A stretch of DNA of 64,000 nucleotides, taken from NCBI GenBank assembly GCA_014268975.2, contig CP077096.1:491001-555000 (forward strand), given 5' to 3'. The translations under genes and the position numbers were made by a program. Within the stretch, counting starts at the first letter, position 1. Each line of letters begins with the position of its first letter. The notes under the pieces are model-generated. The model ran no database searches, was not told the origin of the DNA, and saw only the letters and a list, made by a program, of their open reading frames with translations. Origin of the DNA: Pseudomonas wayambapalatensis. Its GTDB lineage: Bacteria > Pseudomonadota > Gammaproteobacteria > Pseudomonadales > Pseudomonadaceae. Positions 28,557 to 36,800 of the stretch are shown piece by piece.

Positions 28557-30659
28557 TCAGAAGCTGTAGGTGCCTGTCACCACCAGGCTGCGCGGATCGC
28601 CGAACTGGATCTGCGCGGCGCTGGTCGCCGAGCTGTAGTAGGTCTTGTCGGTGAGGTTGTTCAGCGCAGCGCGAACGTCCCAGTCGTGGGTGCGGAACCC
28701 GGCCAGCGCATCCCAGCGACCGTAGCCTGGCAGCACCGTGGTGTTCTGGTTGTCGGCATAGCGGTCGCCGACCAGGGTCAGGCCGGTTTCGGCGTACCAG
28801 CCCAGCTCCGGCTTCCAGGTCACGAACAGGCTGGCGTTGCGTCGCGCCACGTTGTTTACCCGGTTGCCTTCCAGGCCGCCGTTGTCCTTGGCGATGATGG
28901 CATCCTGCAGGCCGATGCCGCCGCGCACGTACCAGTTGCCGACCACATTGCCCTGGGCCGTCAGCTCGATGCCTCGCGAGCGTTGCAGGCCGGTGAGGAT
29001 GGTGATGCCTGGGTTGTCCGGATCGGTGGTGCGGCGGTTGTAGAGCTCCAGCTCGTAGACGGCAAGGGTTGTGCTCAGGCGCTCGTCGAACCAGTCGCTC
29101 TTGACCCCGATTTCCTTCTGGCGGGTGTTCTCCGGAGCGGTTTCGTTGGTGTTGCCGGCAGCGCCGGGGGTGATGCCGATCAGGCCGCCGCCGACCGGGG
29201 AATAGGTCTTGCTCCAGGAGGCGTAGAACGAATGCTCCTGCCAGGGCGAATAGACCACGCCCAGGCGCGGGCTGGTGCTGTTGTCGTCCTGCTTCTCGGA
29301 AATGCCCCGCAGCTTGTTGGTGGTTTCCACCTCGAACTGGTCGAAGCGCACGCCCGCGAGGATCTGCCATTGGTCGTTGAGGCGGATCTGGTCCTGCAGG
29401 TAGACGCCACGGCTGTCGACCACGGTATGGTTGTAGCTCGACGGCACCATCGGGCCGTTGTGCTGCAGGCGTCGGTTGGGATTGTTCAGGTTCAGCGGTG
29501 GTACTGCCTGGCCACCGGCGTTCGCCGCCAGGGCGGTGTACAGGCGCGGGTCGCGGCGCTGGTTACCGAACTCCAGACCCAGCAGCAGCTTGTGCTCCAG
29601 ACCCCAGGTGCTGACATCACCCTCGGCCTCGAGGTTGTTGAACAGGTTGCGGGTGTTCAAGTCCTGCTGCCAGCGCTGGCGGGTCACCAGGTTGGTGCTC
29701 GGGGTGTAGCCGGTGAGGTAGGTGTTGTCGAAATCGCTGTCGAGCTTGAACAGGCTCAGCGTGTGGCGCAGTTGCCAGTTGTCGCTGAGTTGGTAGTTCA
29801 GGCGCGAGCGCAGCGACTGCGACTTGTCATCGATGAAGTCGCGCTGCGTGTCGCCATAGGTGGTGCTGCGCCCGACATCTGCCGGACGGCCGCCGACACC
29901 CGGAATGCCGCGATCCGGCGTGCGGTTGTAGCGGCTGTATTCGTACTGCACCAGCCAGTTCAGGTCGGGGCTCAGTTGCCAGCTCAACGAAGGCGCGAAC
30001 AGCTGGCGGTTGCCATCGACCCCATCGCGGAAACTGTTGTTGTCCTGATTGCCCATGTTCAGGCGCACGCTGATGTCGTCGTTGAGGTCGGCACTGAGGT
30101 CGGCGTACAGGCTGCGCAGATCCTCGCTGCCGCCCTGGGCTTCGAGGGTCGAGCGACGGCCATGCTCCGGCGCCTTGCTCACCCGGTTGACGATGCCACC
30201 CTGGCTGCCGCGGCCATAGAGCACCGCTGCCGGGCCCTTGAGGACCTCGATGCGCTCGATGTTGTGCAGGTCGCGCACGTACTGGCTGTCATCGCGCACG
30301 CCGTCCAGATAGAAGTCGTTGCTGGCGTCGAAGCCGCGGATGCGCAGGCTGTCGAAGCGAGTGTCGGCACCGCTGCTGACGTTGGGGATGCCCTCCAGTG
30401 CCTTGCCCAGGCTGTTGGTGCCGTAGTCCAGGACGTTGGCGGTCTTGACCGTGTCGATGGCCTGCGGGACGTAGCGCACCGGGGTCGAGGTGCGGGTGGC
30501 GGTGCTGACGTCCTTGACCCGCGGGTTATCGCGCTCGCGTTCGCTTTCGGCAGTGACCGAGAGTTCAGGCAGGGTCGTGGTGGCAGCGCTGGCAAGGCCT
30601 GCGCTGAACATCAGCGACAGGCCCAGGGACAGGGGAGACAAGCGGCAGGGGGCAAGCAT
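28557..30659 (-). CDS. TonB-dependent siderophore receptor
   Basis: This 700-aa outer-membrane receptor has a signal peptide (1-25). There is a short region before the plug but no STN signalling domain, so no FecI/FecR-type signalling is expected. The plug contains LRIRGFDASNDFYLDGVRDD and IERIEVLKGPAAVLYG, followed by the 22-strand barrel. It ends in VVTGTYSF with the terminal Phe needed for BAM assembly. The plug is of the catecholate/hydroxamate siderophore class; the ligand cannot be read from sequence. A Fur-box-like site lies upstream. It is divergent from oprD. Confidence 0.88.
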   Translation of the reverse strand: MLAPCRLSPLSLGLSLMFSAGLASAATTTLPELSVTAESERERDNPRVKDVSTATRTSTPVRYVPQAIDTVKTANVLDYGTNSLGKALEGIPNVSSGADTRFDSLRIRGFDASNDFYLDGVRDDSQYVRDLHNIERIEVLKGPAAVLYGRGSQGGIVNRVSKAPEHGRRSTLEAQGGSEDLRSLYADLSADLNDDISVRLNMGNQDNNSFRDGVDGNRQLFAPSLSWQLSPDLNWLVQYEYSRYNRTPDRGIPGVGGRPADVGRSTTYGDTQRDFIDDKSQSLRSRLNYQLSDNWQLRHTLSLFKLDSDFDNTYLTGYTPSTNLVTRQRWQQDLNTRNLFNNLEAEGDVSTWGLEHKLLLGLEFGNQRRDPRLYTALAANAGGQAVPPLNLNNPNRRLQHNGPMVPSSYNHTVVDSRGVYLQDQIRLNDQWQILAGVRFDQFEVETTNKLRGISEKQDDNSTSPRLGVVYSPWQEHSFYASWSKTYSPVGGGLIGITPGAAGNTNETAPENTRQKEIGVKSDWFDERLSTTLAVYELELYNRRTTDPDNPGITILTGLQRSRGIELTAQGNVVGNWYVRGGIGLQDAIIAKDNGGLEGNRVNNVARRNASLFVTWKPELGWYAETGLTLVGDRYADNQNTTVLPGYGRWDALAGFRTHDWDVRAALNNLTDKTYYSSATSAAQIQFGDPRSLVVTGTYSF

Positions 30660-30695
30660 CGGCAGGCATCCAGCAGAGGTTGTTGTGAAAAGGAT

Positions 30696-30720
30696 GCGAA
30701 TGTTAATGCTTGCTATTTGC
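30696..30720 (-). promoter_or_regulatory. Possible Fur box for the TonB receptor
   Basis: On the minus strand the sequence reads GCAAATAGCAAGCATTAACA followed by TTCGC, a weak match to the Fur consensus GATAATGATAATCATTATC. It begins 37 bp upstream of the start codon, and iron control of such receptors is the rule. Confidence 0.4.
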
Positions 30721-30830
30721 TCTTGCCTGCCTATTTGTAAAGATGAAGATTTACGAATGTATCAATTTGTAACTGGTAATTATTCGCTTTTATGCGCGTG
30801 TTTTTGTCAAGTCAACCAAGAGTAGGCTGT

Positions 30831-30846
30831 CTGTACGAAAGTACAG
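30831..30846. promoter_or_regulatory. Small perfect inverted repeat, possible operator
   Basis: CTGTACGAAAGTACAG is a 6-4-6 perfect inverted repeat about 100 bp upstream of the oprD promoter. The binding protein is unknown. Confidence 0.35.
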
Positions 30847-30943
30847 AAAAGAGAGGGAATAACTGTCTGTTCTGCGATTCAGCACAGATTTGCACCAGCT
30901 CTGGCCTTTAATTTGGTTATATCAACCTTCATTTCACGTTTTT

Positions 30944-30973
30944 TTGACATTGCGAAGCACGCGCGGCTAGGAT
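30944..30973 (+). promoter_or_regulatory. Sigma-70-type promoter of oprD
   Basis: TTGACA at 30944-30949, an 18-bp spacer and TAGGAT at 30968-30973 match the vegetative promoter pattern. The implied leader is about 160 nt. Confidence 0.55.
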
Positions 30974-31143
30974 TCGGCCTCTACGCCTGCCGGCCATCAG
31001 TTGGCCGAGCGCCGGACGAAGCCCGCTACCTGCAAAAGGAGCGGGGCTTTCAGTTTGGATACAAGCGTCGAACCTACGAAGGGGCGTTGGTTCCTGGCGT
31101 TTTAGGTAGCAGAGCGTTCTGATTCGGTAATAAGGAAAACAAC
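30974..31143 (+). other. Long structured oprD leader
   Basis: The roughly 170-nt leader holds a hairpin CGGCCA-TCAGT-TGGCCG (30991-31007) and a second imperfect one around 31019-31050 (AAGCCCGCT / AGCGGGGCTT). The A-rich stretch AATAAGGAAAACAAC just before the ATG overlaps the ribosome site and resembles the AANAANAA motifs bound by Hfq/Crc in carbon catabolite repression. No open frame of interest is seen. Confidence 0.4.
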
Positions 31144-32463
31144 ATGTTGAATACAAGGATCAGCCTGGTAGCGCTGGCACTCATCGCCGCCACTCAGGCC
31201 CAGGCCAACGACCAGGCCGAAAGCAAGGGCTTCATCGAGGACAGCCACGCCAACGTCCTCCTGCGCAACGCCTTCATCAACCGTGACAAGAAGCACCACA
31301 CCAACGACCAGTCCCAGTGGGGCCAGGGCGTGATCGCCAACTTCTCCTCCGGCTTCACCCAAGGCACCGTGGGTGTCGGTGTCGACGCCTTCGGCCTGTA
31401 CGCCGTGCGTCTGGATGGTGGCAAGGGTCGTAACCAGGGTGGCGGTGTCGACTTCTTCAAACGCTCCGACCCCACCTTCGACGGTGAGAAAACCAACGCC
31501 CCTCACAACCTGGCTCGTGGTGGTGCAGCGGTGAAGTTCCGCATCTCCAACACTGTGCTTAAGTACGGTGACCAGATGCCGGCTCTGCCGGTCCTGCAGT
31601 ACGACGACGCTCGTCTGCTGCCAGAGAGCTTCACTGGCACCATGATCACCTCCAAGGAGATCAAAGGCCTGGAGCTGAATGCAGGCCGCTTCACCCAGGA
31701 AGCCCGCAAGAGTGCCGAGCGCCGTGATGGCGGTGGCCTGAAGTCGATCAACGTGCTCGGCGGCAGCTACAAGTTCACCGACAACTTCACCGCGTCGCTG
31801 TACACCGCGGACAACGAAGATGTCATGAAGAAGCACTACCTGGGTCTGAACTACGTTTTCCCGATCGCGGCCGACCAGTCCCTGACCCTGGACTTCAACG
31901 GCTACAAGTCGGACATCGACAACAAGTATGTGCGTGAAGCTGGCCTGAATGGCGACCGCAACACCATCTGGAGCCTGGCGGCTACCTACGCCTATGGCCC
32001 GCACTCCTTCACGCTGGCCCACCAGCGCAGCACCGGCAGCACCGGCTACAACTATGGCTGGTACCAGAACGAAGGCGGTGTCGGCGACGGTGGTTCGACC
32101 ATCTACCTGGCCAACTCGTACTGGTCCGACTTCAACGCCGAAGACGAGCGCTCCTGGCAGTTGGGCTACGGCCTGGATTTCGGTGCCTTCGGCATTCCTG
32201 GTCTGACCTACAAGCTGGCTTACGTGGTGGGTGACAACATCAACACCCGCAACCTCAAGAACCCGGAAGGTTTCGGCGAGGGTAAGGAGCGCGAGATCTT
32301 CAACCAGGTTCGCTACGTGGTGCAGGACGGCCCGGCGAAGGACCTCTCGATCAAGCTGCGTAGTTCGTTCTTGCGTACCAACAACGCTGTGCGCCAAAAC
32401 GGCTACAACGACGACGGCAACGAAGTTCGCGTGTTCGTCGAATACCCGATCAGCATCTTCTGA
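31144..32463 (+). CDS. OprD-family outer-membrane porin
   Basis: The product is 439 aa with a signal peptide (MLNTRISLVALALIAATQAQA). OprD-family markers are GFIEDSHANVLLRNAFINRD near the start, QWGQGVIANFSSGFTQGTVG, and GTGYNYG-like loops (here STGYNYGWYQNEGG). The barrel ends in VFVEYPISIF. These 18-strand porins take up basic amino acids, aromatic acids or related small carboxylates; the exact substrate is not clear. The 3' end of this gene is partly duplicated about 1 kb downstream. It is divergent from the TonB receptor and convergent with the Rhs operon. Confidence 0.92.
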   Translation: MLNTRISLVALALIAATQAQANDQAESKGFIEDSHANVLLRNAFINRDKKHHTNDQSQWGQGVIANFSSGFTQGTVGVGVDAFGLYAVRLDGGKGRNQGGGVDFFKRSDPTFDGEKTNAPHNLARGGAAVKFRISNTVLKYGDQMPALPVLQYDDARLLPESFTGTMITSKEIKGLELNAGRFTQEARKSAERRDGGGLKSINVLGGSYKFTDNFTASLYTADNEDVMKKHYLGLNYVFPIAADQSLTLDFNGYKSDIDNKYVREAGLNGDRNTIWSLAATYAYGPHSFTLAHQRSTGSTGYNYGWYQNEGGVGDGGSTIYLANSYWSDFNAEDERSWQLGYGLDFGAFGIPGLTYKLAYVVGDNINTRNLKNPEGFGEGKEREIFNQVRYVVQDGPAKDLSIKLRSSFLRTNNAVRQNGYNDDGNEVRVFVEYPISIF

Positions 32464-32480
32464 TACTGATCTGGCGTAAC

Positions 32481-32512
32481 GAAACAGCCCCGGCATTTGC
32501 CGGGGCTGTTTC
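32481..32512 (+). terminator. Terminator of oprD
   Basis: A perfect 14-bp stem GAAACAGCCCCGGC / GCCGGGGCTGTTTC closes a 4-base loop 17 bp after the stop. Confidence 0.88.
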
Positions 32513-32521
32513 GTTTCAAGG

Positions 32522-32676
32522 CTAGCGCGCCAGCAGTTGCGGATAGTCGCCGAACCAATATTCCATCGCGTCGGCGTCCACGCCGTTTGCCCCGGTCCAG
32601 AAATCCACCGGATAGCTCCAGTCCGACGAGCGCGAGCTGCTCGGCGCCAGACCCTGATTGGTGAAACGCTGCAAAA
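32522..32676 (-). pseudogene. Orphan C-terminal fragment of an unidentified gene
   Basis: On the minus strand, in the frame closed by TAG at 32524-32522, about 50 codons read as plausible protein: VLQRFTNQGLAPSS, then DWSYPVDFWTGANGV and MEYWFGDYPQLLAR. Codon use is GC3-rich like real genes here. A stop lies just upstream where the sequence becomes the copy of the small 106-codon gene, so the fragment has no start. It looks like the tail of a lost gene, joined at 32676/32677. I do not recognise the family. Confidence 0.45.
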
Positions 32677-32879
32677 CGCGCGGTTCCAGTTCCTATTCTG
32701 CTGTCACGTGATTGGTGATTTTCAGTGACCTCAAGTACAACACTCCAGGCGGCCTGTGAGCCATCAGGACCTTCAATCGGGGAGGTGATGACGTAGCAGG
32801 GTTGGTTGAGGGGCAACTGGGTTTTACCGCCGTCACTTACATTTCGCCAGTACATGATTACATGAACAGGCCTGTTCAA
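32677..32879 (-). pseudogene. Truncated second copy of the 106-codon Rhs-linked gene
   Basis: These 203 bp align without gaps to 33669-33871 (constant offset 992) with about 21 mismatches by eye, near 90% identity. The copy covers the first ~68 codons (NRPVHVIMYWRNVSDGGKTQ to IGTGTARF). Its start codon is TTG where the intact copy has ATG, and the last ~38 codons are replaced by the unrelated fragment at 32522-32676. The open frame runs on out of frame to 32403 and is not meaningful. The TTG overlaps the TGA of the 32876-33346 gene. Confidence 0.7.
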
Positions 32880-33346
32880 TGATGTTGCTCGGCTGAAAAG
32901 TAATGCTCGATCGGCAATCCTGCACTTTCAAATTCAAACAGGACTTTCCACGTGAATGCGGTGGCCCAGCGATCAATCATCTCTCGTGCTTCATAACGAT
33001 TTTCGGTGGTGCAGGTCAGTGAGAAAATAGACGTTTTCTTTTTACCTTTGTACACATTTATCGAAGCCTGGTACTCGATCATGCGTTCTTCATCCGGTGC
33101 TCTGCACCAGATGTCCAAAGTGGCGGAAATAGGGACGCCGCTATCGAGTGTTCGCTCACTGCTCGCCATGAATATGTTATTGGCGAAAAAATTCTGTGTG
33201 ACCAGAAAGCGCACATGCTCATCGTCGATTGTTTCCAGAATGTCAGGGCCGATATCGACGAAGTCATTTTTCGAGATCGACCAACCGGTAGGGATACGCA
33301 GAGCCATCAGTGCGTGTTGCTGCACAATCGTTTGGATGATGTTCAT
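32876..33346 (-). CDS. Small protein in the Rhs tail, candidate orphan immunity
   Basis: The product is 156 aa and soluble, with no signal or membrane segment. It is acidic and rich in aromatic residues (MALRIPTGWSISKNDFVDIG, MIDRWATAFTWKVLFEFES) and lower in GC than its neighbours. It ends overlapping the start of the truncated 106-codon-gene copy. I recognise no family. Position on the variable side of an rhs gene, size, charge and low GC suit an immunity gene left behind after its toxin was replaced; this is inference. A cognate toxin is not visible next to it. Confidence 0.6.
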   Translation of the reverse strand: MNIIQTIVQQHALMALRIPTGWSISKNDFVDIGPDILETIDDEHVRFLVTQNFFANNIFMASSERTLDSGVPISATLDIWCRAPDEERMIEYQASINVYKGKKKTSIFSLTCTTENRYEAREMIDRWATAFTWKVLFEFESAGLPIEHYFSAEQHH

Positions 33347-33409
33347 ATTTTTATTTCAGATAGCTCATGTGGTCTGCCTGCGAGATCGGATGCCCATGGA
33401 ATTCGGGCA

Positions 33410-33499
33410 AACAACGCGGTACGGCAGGACCGCTACAACGACGACGGCAACGAAGCTCCCATGTTCGTCGAGTACCCGACCGACATCTTCTGATACTGA
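33410..33499 (+). pseudogene. Duplicate of the oprD 3' end
   Basis: These 90 bp match 32380-32469, the last 28 codons of oprD plus stop, at constant offset 1030 with about 13 mismatches (~86%). The frame is intact: NNAVRQDRYNDDGNE to VEYPTDIF and TGA. Nothing of the rest of oprD is present upstream. The level of divergence says it is not a fresh duplication; more likely it is the 3' end of another allele or paralogue brought in with the neighbouring module. Confidence 0.8.
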
Positions 33500-33550
33500 G
33501 CTTGCTGATGCCCGAATTGCGCAGATAGATCTTGGCCGACTTGAGGGCGT

Positions 33551-33871
33551 TCAGGTGGGCGTCCCCCTGGCGTCAAACTCGAGGCGCGCTACGGCCCGTC
33601 GTCCCTCGTAGACTTCCAGCGTACTGCCAGGGCATAACAGGTCCCTGGGGGCATTGGGGGCAAGGAAGCGCGCGGTTCCGGTTCCTATTCTGCTGTCACG
33701 TGATTGGTGATTCTTCGTGACCTCAAGTACAACACTCCAGGCCGCCCGTGAGCCGTCAGGGCCTTCAATCGGAGCGGTGATGACGTAGTAGGGGTGGTTG
33801 AGGGGAAGCTGGGCCTTACCGCCGTCACTTACATTTCGCCAGTATATGGTTACGTGAACAGGTCTGTTCAT
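33551..33871 (-). CDS. Candidate immunity gene directly after the Rhs toxin
   Basis: The product is 106 aa from ATG 33871, 7 bp after the rhs stop and on the same strand, so it is almost surely co-transcribed. It is soluble and beta-rich: VHVTIYWRNVSDGGKAQLPL, WSVVLEV, IGTGTARF, PGSTLEVYEGRRAVARLEF. The closing PG...VYEGRRAV part faintly recalls domain III of EF-Tu, a hint rather than a homology claim. Position makes it the first candidate for the toxin's immunity protein. A truncated paralogue lies 1 kb away. It could instead be a conserved accessory gene found after several toxin types. Confidence 0.65.
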   Translation of the reverse strand: MNRPVHVTIYWRNVSDGGKAQLPLNHPYYVITAPIEGPDGSRAAWSVVLEVTKNHQSRDSRIGTGTARFLAPNAPRDLLCPGSTLEVYEGRRAVARLEFDARGTPT

Positions 33872-33878
33872 TGGTTGA

Positions 33879-36800
33879 TCACTTTCCACAAGAGATACCC
33901 CGCGTCCAACGTGGCTTGATGCGAGCACGATTCAAATCTGCAATTTCTATGTATCTGGCTTTGCCAATACTGTCCAAATTGCTGGAGGAGAACGCTGCAT
34001 TGGCAAGTTTGTCAGGAACCTTGACCTGAACGATTTTGAAGTCTCCGCCGTGGCCCATCGTCTTACCCCATGTCACAGCATCTTTGTATGACTCAGCAAA
34101 CCATTTTCCTTCCATGGTGCCATTCGATGTCCACGTGCCGGTTCGCATAAGTCCGTTATATTCTTCCATGCTCATGGAGCGGTAGAGGACAGTCTCCCAC
34201 CCTAGCGGGTCAATCCACATAAACGGATTGGGAGCATAGCGGTAAAGGTTCCACCCCCCCGCCAACCCTATCGGATCCGGCTGGGTAAAGCGTCCGATGT
34301 CGGGATCATAGAATCTGAAGGTGTTGTAATGCAGTCCTGTCTCACGGTCCAGGTACTGGCCTTGGAACCTCAGGTTCTGCTCCATGCCCTGGTCTGGGTT
34401 GCAGCGCTCGGCGGCAGTGTTGCCCCACACCCGATAGGTAGCTTCCCATTGGGTCTGTCCATCTTCGTCGGTCTGACGATATGGCAGACCGTTGAGGTGG
34501 TTGTGAAAATGCAGTACTCGTTGATGGGCGCCGTTCCCATCGACGCGTGCAAGGGGTTCGTGGCCAGATTCTGCATACAGGTACAGACTGTTTCGACCGT
34601 TGCGGCGCTCATGCAGCAGACGCAGGCCATCCCACAGGAAGTCGGTTCTTCCCAGCAGAAGGCCGCGTACATCGTATTGTTCCTTGGCAACGCGTCTGCC
34701 TAGTGGGTCGTAGTGCATCCTTACGCAGGTTTCTCGACCGGCATGCAGGGTGCGGACTTCCACCAGTCTGTGCTCAGCGTCGTAGCGAAAGCGTTGAACG
34801 CCTCGTGCGCTGCTGACCTTTTCAATCAGGCGCCCGAAGCCGTCGTAGCGATAGCGCTTGTCCTGATACTTCAGCAGTTGGTTGTACTGAACCGAAGAGT
34901 TGTTGATTCCGTCGAGCAGGTTTGCGGCGGGGTCGTAATTGAACTGTTCTTGACGACCACCAGATGAGGCATAGCTTGAGCGCACCCTGGCCGTAACGTC
35001 GTAGGCAATGGTCTCAAGCGTGTTGCCTGTGGCGTGAAACTCCTCCACCTGGATCAGATTGTCGGCGCCGTCATAGCTGTAGTGCCGACGTGCGTTAGCC
35101 AAAGTGGCGGATGTCGGATCGCTTGCGTGATTGCCACGGCTGCGAAGCCGACCCAACTGGTCGTAATCGCTGCGGTACAGCAGGCGTCCCTGGGTACGAT
35201 TGATTTCTCGATGCAGCCGATCGCGCTCGAAGTCGGCGATGACGTGCCCATCGAGGTTCAGTTGATGCAGATGACCCGAGCCATACATCAAGCGGTTGAT
35301 CGAACGACCATCGGGAAGAATGAGCCTGGTCTGATTACCCAGCTCGTCGTAGGAATAGCCAAGTGTGCCATGTGGTGTGTGCTCCTCGAGCACATGCCCC
35401 AGCTTGTCATAGACATAGCTCAGCGTCTGGGAGTTGCCGTCCAGGGCAATGGTCTGCACCGCGAGCAACTGGTCCAAGGCATCAAACCGGTACTCCGTGC
35501 GGCCATCGGAGGTGATCTTGGCCACGAGCCGACCGATGGCATCGCGTTCGAGCTGGTGGGCGACAGGAGTATCGGGGCTCTCTGGCGCTGGGTGGAACAC
35601 CAGCCGTATCAGATTGCCCAGAGCGTCATAGCTATAGGTCTTGTGACTACCCCCCAGATCGCGTTGCATTGCCAGGCGGTCACACGCGTCCCAGGAGAAT
35701 CGATAAGCTTCGCCGTTTTCGTTGACGAGCTCTACCAGTCGGCCGTAGTGATCGTACTCGAAACGCACGCTACGGCCGGCCGCGTCAACTTGGCGGCTGA
35801 GCTGTCCGCGTGCTGTGTATGAGTAGCGCGTGGTATGGCCAGTCGCGTTCACATGGGCAATCAGGGCGCCATCGACCGCACGCTGGTAAAGCTCGTGCGT
35901 ACCGTCTGGCCGAGTGATGGACTGCAACCTGCCTTGTGCGTCATGGCTGTATCGAGTCGTGCAGCCCTCTGCATCCGTCACCTGTGCTAGATGGCCGCGG
36001 TGGTCGTAGCTGTAATGAGTGACGGAGCCCGTGCAATCGACTGTCTCGATGACTTGATCCAGGTCGTTCCAGCGCTGTGATCTTGTTTTTCCCGCAGCGT
36101 CGACCATCTCGACCATCCTGCCGTGATGGTCATGGCGAAACCGCGTCAGATGTCCTTCAGGGTCTTCTTCCCGGGTGCAGTTGCCACGCGGGTCATAGCG
36201 GTATTTCCAGCGATTCCCAGCGCGGTCGACTTGCTCTCTGGGTAGCGCCCAATGTTCCAGCCAATACGTGGATTCGCTGCGCCCGAGCGGATCCACCGTC
36301 TCGGTCAGGTTGCCGGATTCATCATAGAAGTATTGCCAGCGTCCGCCTTGAGGGTCTACCGCGCCCAACAGCTGACGTTCATCGTTCCATTCGAAATGCC
36401 AGGTGTTCGCCAGGGCGTCGGTGTGTTCCACGACTTGATATTGGTTGTTCCAGCGATGCGTATGAGTGCGTTGCAGGCTGTCCGTAACATGGGTCAGCCC
36501 GGCAATCAGGTCGTAGGAAAACTGGTATTGATCACCCTCGGAAGTCCAGTGCCGACAGACGCGCCATTCATCGCCGAGGGCTTGCCACTCATAGTGACAA
36601 CGTAATCCCGACGCGTTCCGGTGTTCAATCAGCCGTCGGTGTTCACCATAGACGAAAAGCCGCTGCACTTGGCCGATGCCATCCCTGACTTCAGCGAGCT
36701 CTCCGAACGCGTCGTAGTCATAACAGACCAGCGATTCGTTGCTCCCGTCACTGTACACGCGAACAATCTGGGCGACGCGAGAGGGCCATCGGGAGCTATA

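Noticed and set aside
30490..31122. Short plus-strand frames between the TonB receptor and oprD
   Set aside because: No coding bias or ribosome sites in an AT-rich promoter region.
32403..32879. 158-residue frame of the truncated copy as an intact gene
   Set aside because: After codon ~68 it leaves the homologous sequence and runs out of frame through the orphan fragment and the oprD terminator.
33215..33493. 92-residue plus-strand frame covering the oprD duplicate
   Set aside because: Only its last 28 codons are oprD-like; the rest is antisense to the 156-codon gene. Treated as a pseudogene fragment.
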